A stretch of DNA of 64,000 bases, from NCBI RefSeq assembly GCF_023073915.1, contig NZ_JADPKK010000019.1:310001-374000 (forward strand). Direction: 5' to 3'. Source of the stretch: Bradyrhizobium sp. 149. Its GTDB lineage: Bacteria; Pseudomonadota; Alphaproteobacteria; Rhizobiales; Xanthobacteraceae. A program made the translations under genes and the position numbers. The notes under the pieces were generated by a model that searched no databases, had not been told where the DNA came from, and was given only the letters and a program-made list of their open reading frames with translations. Each line of letters starts with the position of its first letter. The first letter of the stretch is position 1. This document shows, one piece after another, positions 33,816-43,273 of this stretch.

Positions 33816-35069
33816 CTATTCCAGACTCTCCACCTGGCGCAGGCTCGGGAACAACTTCATCCACAGCAGCGCCACCGCGACCGTGCAGACGCCGCCCAGC
33901 ACGGCCGCCGGCATGGCGCCGAACAGTGCGGCTGCGACCCCGCTTTCGAACTGGCCCAGCTGGTTGGAGGCGTTGATGAAGAGGAAGTTCACCGCCCCGA
34001 CCCGGCCCCGCATCTCGTCGGGGGTCGCGAGCTGCACCAGCGAGAAGCGGATCACGACGCTGATCGTATCGGCCGCGCCGAGAACGGCGAGCGCGAGCAC
34101 CGACAGCCACATCCAGGACGACAGTGCGAACACGATCGTCGCGACTCCGAACACGATCACAGCCTGAAACATGCGCAGGCCCACATGCCGCGAGATGGCG
34201 TGACGGGCCAGCACCATCGTCATCAGCAGCGCGCCGAGCGCCGGCGCGGCACGTAAGATCCCGAGCCCCATCGGGCCGGTCTGGAGAATGTCGCGGGCAT
34301 AGATGGGCAACAGTGCGGTGACGCCGCCGAACAGCACCGCGAACAGATCGAGCGAGATGGTGCCGAGGATCGCCGGATTGCTGCGGATGAAGCGACCGCC
34401 GGCGAAGATATCGCCGGCTCCCGCCATATCCTTGGCGATCGCCTGCGGGCGTGGCCGGATGAAGCCGGTCAGGATCATCCCAAAGATCCAGAACAGCAGC
34501 ATCACGGCATAGGCGAGATGCGGCGCGATCGCATAGGCGAAGCCGCCAAGCGCCGGACCGATAATGGTCGCGACCTGTGCCGCGCCGCTGGAGACGGCGG
34601 TGGCGCGCTGGAGCGATCCCTGCGGCGCGATCAGTGGCAGCAGCGCCGCGGTGGTCGGGCTCTCGAACGCGCCGGCAATGCCGAGCACGAAGGTCGCGAC
34701 AAAGATCTGCACCTCGCCGACCGCGCCGAGATAGGTGATGACGCCGAGATAGAGCGCGGTCCCCGCTTCCACGAGCTGGCAGAGCTGGACCACGCGCTTG
34801 CGCTCAAAACGGTCGGCGGCATGGCCGGCGACGAACACCAGCAGCGCCGTGGGCAGGAATTGCACGAGGCCGACCATGCCGAGGTCGAAGGCCGAGCCGG
34901 TGAGATCGTAGATCTGCCAGCCGATCGCGACCGCCGCGATCTGGCTGGAGAAACGCGACAGGCTGCGCGAGAGCAGAAAGAACAGGAAGGCGCGATGGCA
35001 GAGGAGCGCGCGGACACTGGCCGGCGGGTTTCCCGAGATTGGCTGGTCTGGCATCGCCTCTTCGGTCAC
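33816..35069 (-). CDS. MFS transporter (EntS/MFS_3-like exporter)
   Basis: The 417-residue product has about twelve membrane segments and a loop 2-3 motif GHAADRFERKRV. Features such as FSSQIAAVAIGWQIYDLTGSAFDLGMVGLVQFLP near the N-terminus match the MFS_3 branch that includes enterobactin exporter EntS. The substrate cannot be told from sequence and no siderophore genes are adjacent. The ATG at 35069 (MTEEAMPDQP) is 142 bp from the divergent nucleoside transporter gene. Confidence 0.92.
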   Translation of the reverse strand: MTEEAMPDQPISGNPPASVRALLCHRAFLFFLLSRSLSRFSSQIAAVAIGWQIYDLTGSAFDLGMVGLVQFLPTALLVFVAGHAADRFERKRVVQLCQLVEAGTALYLGVITYLGAVGEVQIFVATFVLGIAGAFESPTTAALLPLIAPQGSLQRATAVSSGAAQVATIIGPALGGFAYAIAPHLAYAVMLLFWIFGMILTGFIRPRPQAIAKDMAGAGDIFAGGRFIRSNPAILGTISLDLFAVLFGGVTALLPIYARDILQTGPMGLGILRAAPALGALLMTMVLARHAISRHVGLRMFQAVIVFGVATIVFALSSWMWLSVLALAVLGAADTISVVIRFSLVQLATPDEMRGRVGAVNFLFINASNQLGQFESGVAAALFGAMPAAVLGGVCTVAVALLWMKLFPSLRQVESLE

Positions 35070-35211
35070 GCTCGGGCTGTCCGGCTCCTGATATCAACGT
35101 GCTCCGCGTGGCTGACGCGGACCTGCTTGTCAACAGCGGGACCCTCCGACAAGCTCCGGCATTGCGTTTGCAACGCAGCGGTGGCCATAATCATCGGGGT
35201 TTGGGGACATC

Positions 35212-36462
35212 ATGCTGCGGCTGCAATCGGCACTCGGCATTTTCGCATTGCTGTTGATCGCATTCGCGTTGGCAGAGAATCGCCGCGCGGTCTCGCTGCG
35301 CCAGGCGGCGATCGGCCTGGTCGCGACCTTCGTCACCGCGATCGTCCTGCTGAAGCTGCCCGTCGTCGCGCGCACCTTCGGCGCCATCAACGAGGCGGTC
35401 GGTGCGATCTCCGCGGCCTCGCGCGCCGGCTCCTCCTTCGTGTTCGGCTATATCGGCGGCGGCACCCTGCCCTTCGATCTGAAGGTGCCGGGCGCCGATT
35501 TCATCCTGGCGTTTCAGGCGTTGCCGATCGTGCTGGTCATGAGCGTGCTGACCACGCTGCTGTTCTATTGGCACGTGCTGCCGCCGGTCGTGCGCGGCGT
35601 GGCCTGGCTGCTGGAGCGGACGCTCGGGGTCGGCGGCGCGGTCGGGCTCTCGACCGCGGCCAACATCTTTCTCGGCATGGTCGAGGCGCCGCTGTTCGTG
35701 CGGCCTTATCTCGCGCAGATGACCCGCAGCGAGTTGTTCCTGGTGATGACCGGAGGCATGGCCGGCATCGCCGGTACGGTGCTTGTGCTCTACGCGACGC
35801 TCCTTGCTCCGCTCATTCCTGACGCGGCCGCGCATTTCGTCATCGCCTCCGTGCTGGGCGCGCCCGCCGCGATCCTGGTCAGCCTGATCATGGTGCCCGA
35901 GACATCCGACAAGCGCACCGGCGGCGCGCTGGAGGATCCCGACATGGAGGTCTCCGGCACGATGGACGCGATCGTGAAAGGGACCGGCGCGGGGATCGAG
36001 CTGCTGATCAACATCGTCGCAATGCTCTTGGTGCTGGTCGCGCTGGTTTATCTCGTCAATGCGATTCTCGGCCTGCTGCCTGATATCGGCGGTGCCGCGA
36101 TCTCGTTGCAGCGTCTGCTGGGGTTGGTGATGGCACCGGTGTGCTGGCTGATGGGATTGCCATGGGACCAGGCGATCACCGCCGGCAGCCTGATGGGCAC
36201 GAAAACCGTGCTCAACGAGCTGATCGCCTATGTCGATTTCTCAAAGCTGCCGCCCGGCGCGCTCGATCCGCGCTCGCGCCTGATCATGCTCTATGCGATG
36301 TGCGGCTTTGCCAATTTCGCCAGCCTCGGCATCATGATCGGCGGTCTCGGCGTGATGGCGCCGGAACGGCGTGCGGAGATCAATGCGCTCGGGCTGAAGT
36401 CGATCGTATCAGGCACGCTGACGACATGTCTGATGGGAGCGGTGGTGGGTGTCATCACCTGA
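35212..36462 (+). CDS. NupC/CNT family nucleoside transporter
   Basis: A 416-residue concentrative nucleoside transporter that would import nucleosides with cations. Diagnostic motifs are GAGSSFVFGYIGGGTLPFD-like SSFVFGYIGG (about 71-82), GLSTAANIFLGMVEAPLFVRPYL (about 145-167) and GTKTVLNELIAYV (about 328-340), with MCGFANFASLGIMIGGLG near the C-terminus. The N-terminus MLRLQSALGIFALLLIAFALAEN is the expected first segment. It is divergent from the MFS gene. Confidence 0.94.
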   Translation: MLRLQSALGIFALLLIAFALAENRRAVSLRQAAIGLVATFVTAIVLLKLPVVARTFGAINEAVGAISAASRAGSSFVFGYIGGGTLPFDLKVPGADFILAFQALPIVLVMSVLTTLLFYWHVLPPVVRGVAWLLERTLGVGGAVGLSTAANIFLGMVEAPLFVRPYLAQMTRSELFLVMTGGMAGIAGTVLVLYATLLAPLIPDAAAHFVIASVLGAPAAILVSLIMVPETSDKRTGGALEDPDMEVSGTMDAIVKGTGAGIELLINIVAMLLVLVALVYLVNAILGLLPDIGGAAISLQRLLGLVMAPVCWLMGLPWDQAITAGSLMGTKTVLNELIAYVDFSKLPPGALDPRSRLIMLYAMCGFANFASLGIMIGGLGVMAPERRAEINALGLKSIVSGTLTTCLMGAVVGVIT

Positions 36463-36512
36463 CGCCGTCGTAGGCCGGATGGAGCCCAGCGCAATGCAGG
36501 CTACAAGAGCGC

Positions 36513-36597
36513 CGTCACTACGAGGAAGCGAAGCAGTCCAGTCTGCGTCCGCGGAAAGTTCTGGATTGCTTCGTCGCGAGAGCTCCTCGCAATGACG
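36513..36597. repeat. Family A palindrome, third copy (diverged)
   Basis: An 85-bp element with the same ends and gaagc...gattgcttcg inner region as the other two copies but with several mismatches in the arms. It lies between the nucleoside transporter and the convergent cupin gene. Confidence 0.8.
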
Positions 36598-36607
36598 AGG
36601 AGAAAGC

Positions 36608-37147
36608 CTACGCCTTCAGCTCGACCGTCTTGAACTCCGCCGGGAGGATCACCTCCAGCAGCTCGACGTCGTCCGAGTAATCCAAAATCATGTGCTTGAT
36701 CTTTGGCGGCTGGGTCCAGGCGCTGCCCTCTTTCATCAGCGTCTCCCCCTCTCCCTCCATATAGGTCTTCACCCAGCCCTTGAGCACGTAGACCATCTGG
36801 AATTCGACGTCGTGGAAGTGCAGCTTCGAGACCTCGTCCGGATTGCACGGACCTTGCAGCCGGATCACGTGCGCCTGCGCGAGGCCGTGGCTTGCGGCGG
36901 CGATGCCGAGATCGCGATACTTCGCATAGGTGCGCAGGCCGTCGGCCTTGAAGTCTTCCTCGCGGTGATGGCTGATGGCGATGCGCTGCTTGGGACGCGC
37001 GGGCTTTTTCGCGATGGCGGTGCGCGCTTTCGCCTTCACCGTCTTGCGCGCCGATGATCTGGTCGCGGCCTTGGCTCCGCTCCGCTTCTTCACCGCGGCT
37101 TGCGATGCGCTGCGCGATTTTGTTTTCTTGTTTGTTTTCTTGGCCAT
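36608..37147 (-). CDS. Cupin-domain protein with a Lys-rich histone-H1-like N-terminal tail
   Basis: The 179-residue product has two parts. Residues 1-55 are a Lys/Ala/Arg/Ser tail (MAKKTNKKTKSRSASQAAVK and onwards, with repeated AKxR and KKxx patterns) of the kind found in DNA-binding H1-like proteins. Residues about 75-175 form a cupin: LHFHDVEFQMVYVLKGWVKTYMEGEG has the HxH-type metal ligands and the following WTQPPKIKHMILDYSDD the last His. The fold and tail suggest a nucleic-acid-associated cupin, but no substrate or function can be named. Confidence 0.82.
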   Translation of the reverse strand: MAKKTNKKTKSRSASQAAVKKRSGAKAATRSSARKTVKAKARTAIAKKPARPKQRIAISHHREEDFKADGLRTYAKYRDLGIAAASHGLAQAHVIRLQGPCNPDEVSKLHFHDVEFQMVYVLKGWVKTYMEGEGETLMKEGSAWTQPPKIKHMILDYSDDVELLEVILPAEFKTVELKA

Positions 37148-37197
37148 GGGCTGCCTCCCCTGTTGTTATGGGAAGAGGCTAGCACAAAAAAGGGACT

Positions 37198-37288
37198 CGT
37201 AGGGTGGGTTAGCCGTAGGCGTAACCCACCTCTTTCGCTTCCGAGGACACAAACAGTGGTGGATTACGCTGCGCTAATCCACCCTACG
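37198..37288. repeat. Palindromic repeat, cgtagggtgggtta type (family C)
   Basis: The ends cgtagggtgggttagc (37198-37213) and gctaatccaccctacg (37273-37288) pair with one mismatch, and the first half holds a smaller palindrome (gtgggttagc/gcgtaacccac). It lies between the cupin gene and usg. A 13-base match (ggtgggttacgcc) to its inner part is found at 62913-62925 in the avidin gene tail. Confidence 0.8.
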
Positions 37289-37298
37289 CATCCCGCGA

Positions 37299-37586
37299 TC
37301 AATGCAAACGAAAAACGCCGTCCACAGCGCGCAGCTCGGCCGGCTTGATCAGCTTGGAATGCGCTACTGTCACCGAGTGAAGCGGTCCGTCGAGCTTTTC
37401 CTGCCAGAACGCGAGGAAATCCTTCAACGCCGGAAATTTCGGAAACATGTCGTAGTCCTGCCAGACGTAAGTCTGAAGCAACGAGGGATGATCCGGCATC
37501 CGATAGAGAATTTGCGCCGTCGTCATTCCGTAACCCAGCAGCTGTTTCCGGAAATCGTCCGAAACGGCCCCACTCCGCAAGCCCAT
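37299..37586 (-). CDS. Usg family protein
   Basis: A 95-residue protein of the Usg family found in alphaproteobacteria, recognised from KQLLGYGMTTAQILYRMPDHPSLLQTYVWQDYDMFPKFP and the later FLAFWQEKLDGPLHSVTVAH. Some members have been annotated as a tryptophan-biosynthesis partner, but the function is not established. The ATG at 37586 has a strong aaaggaggttgg ribosome-binding site. The frame is open upstream to 37694 but that part is not conserved. Confidence 0.9.
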   Translation of the reverse strand: MGLRSGAVSDDFRKQLLGYGMTTAQILYRMPDHPSLLQTYVWQDYDMFPKFPALKDFLAFWQEKLDGPLHSVTVAHSKLIKPAELRAVDGVFRLH

Positions 37587-37960
37587 GCCAACCTCCTTTG
37601 CAGGAGCGCATTCAAGGGGTGGCTTTCCGGTGCGCCTTACGAGCCACCCGCTACTGATGCGCTCACATGAGAGAAATGTGACGCAAACTGACAATCCATC
37701 TCAAGCCCAAAAGTTTAACAAGCTGTTGAAATTCAATGCGTTAGCAGCAGATGTGGCTCCGTGCTAATACGGGCATCGACGGCGGTTAACGATGGAAAGA
37801 GATTTTGGCAGGCGGCGCTTTCGATTGCTATTTTTCTGCTACAAGCCCTTGCTCCCGCCAAAATCCTGCCTTATCTCAGCTGTGCCTGTGCTAGCACTCG
37901 CCGGCACAGACTGCTAACAAGCCAAAATTCCCAAATCGTGCAAAAGCTTAGGAGAACTGC
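37587..37960. other. groESL control region and usg upstream region
   Basis: About 370 bp between divergent genes. It contains the CIRCE-like element (37891-37917) and a weak sigma-70-like pair TTGCTC (37849-37854) and TTATCT (37871-37876) with a 16-bp spacer. A short palindrome ttgaaattcaa lies near 37722. No further gene is supported. Confidence 0.55.
37891..37917 (+). promoter_or_regulatory. CIRCE-like HrcA operator of groESL
   Basis: CTAGCACTC-N9-GACTGCTAA matches the CIRCE consensus TTAGCACTC-N9-GAGTGCTAA with one mismatch in each arm and the correct 9-base spacer. It lies 44 bases before the groES ATG. HrcA would repress here at low temperature; the two mismatches may weaken binding. 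Confidence 0.82.
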
Positions 37961-38275
37961 ATGAATTTCCGTCCGCTTCACGACCGCGTCGTGGTCAAGC
38001 GCATCGACGCAGAAGAGAAGACCGCAGGCGGCATCATCATTCCCGACACGGCGAAGGAAAAGCCCTCGCAGGGCGAAATCGTCGCCGTCGGCCCGGGTGG
38101 CCGCGACGAAGCTGGCAAGCTGATCCCGATCGACCTGAAGGTCGGCGACCGCGTGCTGTTCGGCAAGTGGTCCGGCACCGAGGTCAAGATCGACAACGTC
38201 GACCTGTTGATCATGAAGGAAAGCGACATCATGGGCGTCCTCGACGTCCCCGCTTCCAAGAAGAAGGCGGCCTAA
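37961..38275 (+). CDS. groES: Co-chaperonin GroES
   Basis: The 104-residue co-chaperonin starts [20 protein letters not shown] and holds the mobile loop [19 protein letters not shown] (about 22-40). It caps the GroEL ring and is needed for ATP-driven folding in the cytoplasm. A GGAG ribosome-binding site precedes the ATG. A 43-bp gap leads to groEL; the pair is one operon controlled by the CIRCE-like site. Confidence 0.98.
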   Translation: MNFRPLHDRVVVKRIDAEEKTAGGIIIPDTAKEKPSQGEIVAVGPGGRDEAGKLIPIDLKVGDRVLFGKWSGTEVKIDNVDLLIMKESDIMGVLDVPASKKKAA

Positions 38276-38306
38276 AAGCCCCCTCTCTCCCCAGCTAAAC
38301 ACCTAA

Positions 38307-39959
<1,653 letters not shown>

Positions 39960-39990
39960 GTCCAGCCATTCCGGCAAACGACAAAATGCG

Positions 39991-40020
39991 AAACCCCGGC
40001 AGCGATGCCGGGGTTTTTGT
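39991..40020 (+). terminator. Rho-independent terminator of groESL
   Basis: Arms aaaccccggc (39991-40000) and gccggggttt (40007-40016) form a 10-bp stem with a 6-base loop and a T-rich 3' side. It follows the groEL stop by about 30 bp. Confidence 0.92.
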
Positions 40021-40031
40021 TTGTCTCCGCT

Positions 40032-40073
40032 CGTCATTCCGGTACGGCGCGTAGCGCCGGGCACGGAATGACG
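40032..40073. repeat. Short palindrome, family B, second copy
   Basis: cgtcattccgg opens and cggaatgacg closes this 42-bp element with a central gcgcgtagcgc. It lies between the groEL terminator and the convergent signal peptidase gene. Confidence 0.75.
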
Positions 40074-40081
40074 GCACGCCC

Positions 40082-40828
40082 TCACCACACTTTTCCCAGC
40101 CGCTCCATGTGCGGCTCGCCGTGTTGGTCGAGCGACCAGAATATCCGCGTCACCTTGCCGACCAGATTGTCCATCGGCACGAAGCCCATCACCGACATCA
40201 CGCGGCTATCTGTCGAATTGTCGCGATTGTCGCCGAGCACGAAGAAATGGCCCGGCGGCACGGTGTAGACGTCAGTGTTGTCGTAATAGCCGTTGTCGAC
40301 GCAGTCCTGCGTGACGTAGGACGCGCCGTTCGGCAGCGTCTCGCGCCAGCGCTTGGCCTTGCCACCGTCATCCACACCGCAGGTGGAGCCGGCGAGTGCC
40401 TGCTTGAGAGCGACACGCGTCACCGTGCGGTCGTTGAGGATGAGCTGGCCCTGCCGTATCTGGATGCGATCACCGGGCAACCCGACCACGCGCTTGACGT
40501 AGTCGACCGAAATATCCTTCGGAGTCCGGAACACGACGACGTCGCCATACGCCGGCTCGGCGGCGAAGATGCGGCCCGAGATCCAGGACGGCGCGAACGG
40601 AAACGAATAGCGGCTGTAGCCATAGGCATATTTCGCCGCAAAGACGAAGTCGCCGACCATCAACGTCGGAACCATCGAATTGGAAGGAATGTTGAACGGC
40701 TGATACAGGAAGAAGCGAAACAGAAACGGCGGCGACCACAGCACCGGGATCAGGAGGATCAGGATGACGATCGCCTTCCATTCCCGCGATTTGGCCTGCG
40801 GGTGGACGGTGTCCTGGAGAGTGGTCAT
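40082..40828 (-). CDS. lepB: Signal peptidase I
   Basis: The 248-residue membrane protease has one N-terminal membrane segment (about 18-42), the catalytic Ser51 in IPSNSMVPTL, and the general base Lys112 in YVKRVVGLPGD. The later GDNRDNSTDSR block (box E) is intact. It removes signal peptides from exported proteins at the inner membrane. It is a typical S26 enzyme and convergent with groEL. Confidence 0.95.
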   Translation of the reverse strand: MTTLQDTVHPQAKSREWKAIVILILLIPVLWSPPFLFRFFLYQPFNIPSNSMVPTLMVGDFVFAAKYAYGYSRYSFPFAPSWISGRIFAAEPAYGDVVVFRTPKDISVDYVKRVVGLPGDRIQIRQGQLILNDRTVTRVALKQALAGSTCGVDDGGKAKRWRETLPNGASYVTQDCVDNGYYDNTDVYTVPPGHFFVLGDNRDNSTDSRVMSVMGFVPMDNLVGKVTRIFWSLDQHGEPHMERLGKVW

Positions 40829-40944
40829 GCGCCTGCCCTGGTCAAGCCCGTGGTCGTCGCCAGATTACGCAACCTTGGCGCGCGCGCAATCCCATCACTT
40901 GGTCGCGCCGCGCGCGGTTCGCGTTCACGCGAGGCCATCCGCCA

Positions 40945-41784
40945 TCAGCCGCGCCCAAAATCCCTGAAGCAATGCCGCACCCATTCGATGGTGAGCCGCG
41001 TCGCCGGGTCGCGCTTGAGGTGGTTCTGCACGAGCAGCCAGACGTCGCGGCGCTTCGGCAGAGGCGTTGCGCGCAGGCTGCGGTCGGCGAGCAACGTCCC
41101 GCAGCTGTGCTCGGGCAGCACGCCGACGACCTGATGCGACCGGATCATGGTGCGGATGATGCGGACGTTGTCGGTGATGCAGCGCACGTTCTTCAGCCGC
41201 TTCGCGCGCAGAAACTGCTGCTCCGGAATGGCGTCGAGCTCGTCCGGATAGACACAGGCGACCGGATCGCCGCCCGCGCGCTCACTGGGCTCGAAGAAGT
41301 ACAGCCTGACGTCGCCGAGCTTGGAGATCGTGAAGTCGCCCTTCTCCGGCTTGCGCAGACGAATGGCGAGATCAGCCTGCCAGCGCGAGAATTTGACGTT
41401 GCTGCTGGAGGTCAGAAACTGCAGGGTCAGCCCCGGATTGTCGCGCAGGAAGGCGCTGGCGTGCGGCGCCAGCAGCTCCTCGGCGACGGCATTGGTCGAG
41501 GCAATGCGCAGGCGGCCGACCGGGCCGGGCTGGCTCTCGCCAATGCGATCGATCGCCGCGACATGCGCTGCCATGGCGCCGACATGCTCGAGCACCGCCT
41601 CGCAATGGCGGGTCGGCCGGCGCAGGCCGTCCACCGCATCGAACAGCAGCATGCCGAGATCGCGCTGGATGCGCGCGAGCCTTCGGCCAACGGTGGTCTC
41701 GTCGATGCGCAGCCGTGCGCTGGCGCCGGCATAGGTGCCCTCGTCCCTTACCGCGGCGATGATGCGCAGATCGTCCCAATTCAT
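40945..41784 (-). CDS. LysR family transcriptional regulator
   Basis: The 279-residue protein has an N-terminal winged helix (MNWDDLRIIAAVRDEGTYAG through GRRLARIQRDLGMLLFDAVDG, about 1-53) and a substrate-binding domain with PVGRLRIASTNAVAEELL near 87-105. It is divergent from the cysteine hydrolase gene, 133 bp away, as is usual for a LysR regulator and its target. The effector is unknown. The frame extends upstream to 42441, but that part runs antisense through the hydrolase gene. Confidence 0.92.
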   Translation of the reverse strand: MNWDDLRIIAAVRDEGTYAGASARLRIDETTVGRRLARIQRDLGMLLFDAVDGLRRPTRHCEAVLEHVGAMAAHVAAIDRIGESQPGPVGRLRIASTNAVAEELLAPHASAFLRDNPGLTLQFLTSSSNVKFSRWQADLAIRLRKPEKGDFTISKLGDVRLYFFEPSERAGGDPVACVYPDELDAIPEQQFLRAKRLKNVRCITDNVRIIRTMIRSHQVVGVLPEHSCGTLLADRSLRATPLPKRRDVWLLVQNHLKRDPATRLTIEWVRHCFRDFGRG

Positions 41785-41917
41785 GGCGGGCGAGGCTAGC
41801 AGGCGTCGCCCGCTCCTGCAAATTTGCAGCCATGTGCTGCAATAGTCCTGCGCAATGGCAGGCCGCCGCCGCGCTAGTGTCGCGCCATCTGATCTCCTTA
41901 GGGGAAGCCTGACCAGC

Positions 41918-42511
41918 ATGACCGCTCCAAAGACACTGCTCGAACTTTCCGGCGCCGACCTCAACCCACCGAAGCTCGGCCAGTCCTGCCTCGTGCTGAT
42001 CGACATCCAGAACGAATACCGTGCCGGCCCCCTGGCCCTCCCCGACGCCGAGCCCGCAATCGCTGTCGCTGCGAAGCTACTCGCCCGTGCGCGGCAGAGC
42101 GGCGCTGCGATCTTCCATATCGCCCATCGCGGCAAGCCGGGCGGCCTGTTCGACCGCACCGCCGATCGCGGCGCCATCGCCGCCGAGCTCGCGCCGCTAG
42201 CGAACGAGGCCGTGATCGAGAAGGAGCTGCCGAACGCCTTCGCCGGCACCGACCTGCAGGCGCAGCTCGCCGCGGGCGGACTCAAGAACATCGTGCTGGC
42301 GGGTTTCATGACGCATATGTGCGTCAGCTCGACTGCCCGGGCCGCGCTCGACCTCGGCTTTCGCACGACGATCGATGCCGATTCCTGCGCCACGCGAGAT
42401 CTGCCCAACGGCCGCGGCGGAGTACTATCCGCAAGGACCATTCACGAGGTCGCGCTGGCCGAATTGTCGGATCGCTTCGCGATCATCGCGCGCGGCGATG
42501 CGCTGAGCTGA
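41918..42511 (+). CDS. Cysteine hydrolase (isochorismatase superfamily)
   Basis: The 197-residue product has the catalytic Asp29 (VLIDIQNEY), Lys102 (VIEKELPN) and Cys135 (GFMTHMCVSSTAR) triad of the family, with a cis-peptide loop in LAGFMTHM. Members include nicotinamidases and other amidohydrolases; the substrate is not clear. The ATG at 41918 follows a weak GGGGAAG. The next gene starts 7 bp after its stop, so the two form an operon likely controlled by the divergent LysR protein. Confidence 0.9.
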   Translation: MTAPKTLLELSGADLNPPKLGQSCLVLIDIQNEYRAGPLALPDAEPAIAVAAKLLARARQSGAAIFHIAHRGKPGGLFDRTADRGAIAAELAPLANEAVIEKELPNAFAGTDLQAQLAAGGLKNIVLAGFMTHMCVSSTARAALDLGFRTTIDADSCATRDLPNGRGGVLSARTIHEVALAELSDRFAIIARGDALS

Positions 42512-42518
42512 TGGAGCG

Positions 42519-43163
42519 ATGGCGATGCTGCAACTCTATTTCTTTCCGATGGCCTGCTCGCTCGCCAGCCGCATCGCGCTGATGGAAGCCGGCATCGAGG
42601 CGCAGTATCACCTGGCCCATATCTGGACCAAGACAGTCGTGGACGATGGCAGCGATTTCCTCGGCGTTTCGCCGAAGGGCGCGGTGCCGGTCCTGGTGCT
42701 GGAGAATGGCGAACGGCTGACCGAAAGCGCGGCGGTGCTGCAATACATCGCCGATGTGAAGCCGCAGGCGGGCCTTGCACCCGCGTTCGGAGATCCCGAT
42801 CGCTATCGGCTCCAGGAATGGCTCAGCTTCATCGGGACCGAGATCCACAAGGCGTTCCTGTTTCCGACCTTCTGGTACAAGGACGACGCCTCGCTCGCCA
42901 AGCCGCGTGCAAGGATAGCGCAGACCTTGTCGATGCCTGCCACGCATCTGGCGGACCGCGAATTCCTCGTCGGCAACGGCTTCACCGTCGCGGATTCCCA
43001 TCTCATTTGGGCTTTGCTGCTGCTCCGTCCCGCAGGTGTCGACATCGCGCAATGGCCGTCGTTGTCGGCCTATCTGGCGCGCATGCAGGCGCGGCCGGCG
43101 GTACGGGACGCGATCGCGACCGAAATGGCTGTGCGCAAGACGATGGCGGCGAGCCCGGCGTGA
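42519..43163 (+). CDS. Glutathione S-transferase
   Basis: The 214-residue protein has a thioredoxin-fold N-domain (MLQLYFFPMACSLASRIALMEAGIE) with Cys/Ser near the usual active site (ACSLASR, about 12-18), the GSH-binding VPVLVLENGERLTESAAVLQYIAD (about 61-84), and an all-helical C-domain. Overall it is like beta-class or GstA-type bacterial GSTs. Two start ATGs are possible (42519, 42525). It is operonic with the cysteine hydrolase. Confidence 0.93.
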   Translation: MAMLQLYFFPMACSLASRIALMEAGIEAQYHLAHIWTKTVVDDGSDFLGVSPKGAVPVLVLENGERLTESAAVLQYIADVKPQAGLAPAFGDPDRYRLQEWLSFIGTEIHKAFLFPTFWYKDDASLAKPRARIAQTLSMPATHLADREFLVGNGFTVADSHLIWALLLLRPAGVDIAQWPSLSAYLARMQARPAVRDAIATEMAVRKTMAASPA

Positions 43164-43273
43164 CAGGATGTCACGGCCGCGAAGTCTGAGCGTTTCTCAG
43201 GCAAGGCATTGATGTCGGCACCGCATGCGCTAATCTGGAGGAATATTCTTCGACATTTCCTTGGAAGGCATTC

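Noticed and set aside
37722-37760. TTGAAATTCAA region considered as a sigma-32 (RpoH) promoter for groESL
   Set aside because: A TTGAAA-like -35 is present but no suitable -10 follows at the right distance; the CIRCE-like site explains control better.
41785-42441. Long upstream extension of the LysR frame to 42441
   Set aside because: The extension runs antisense through the cysteine hydrolase gene and the LysR helix-turn-helix starts naturally at 41784.
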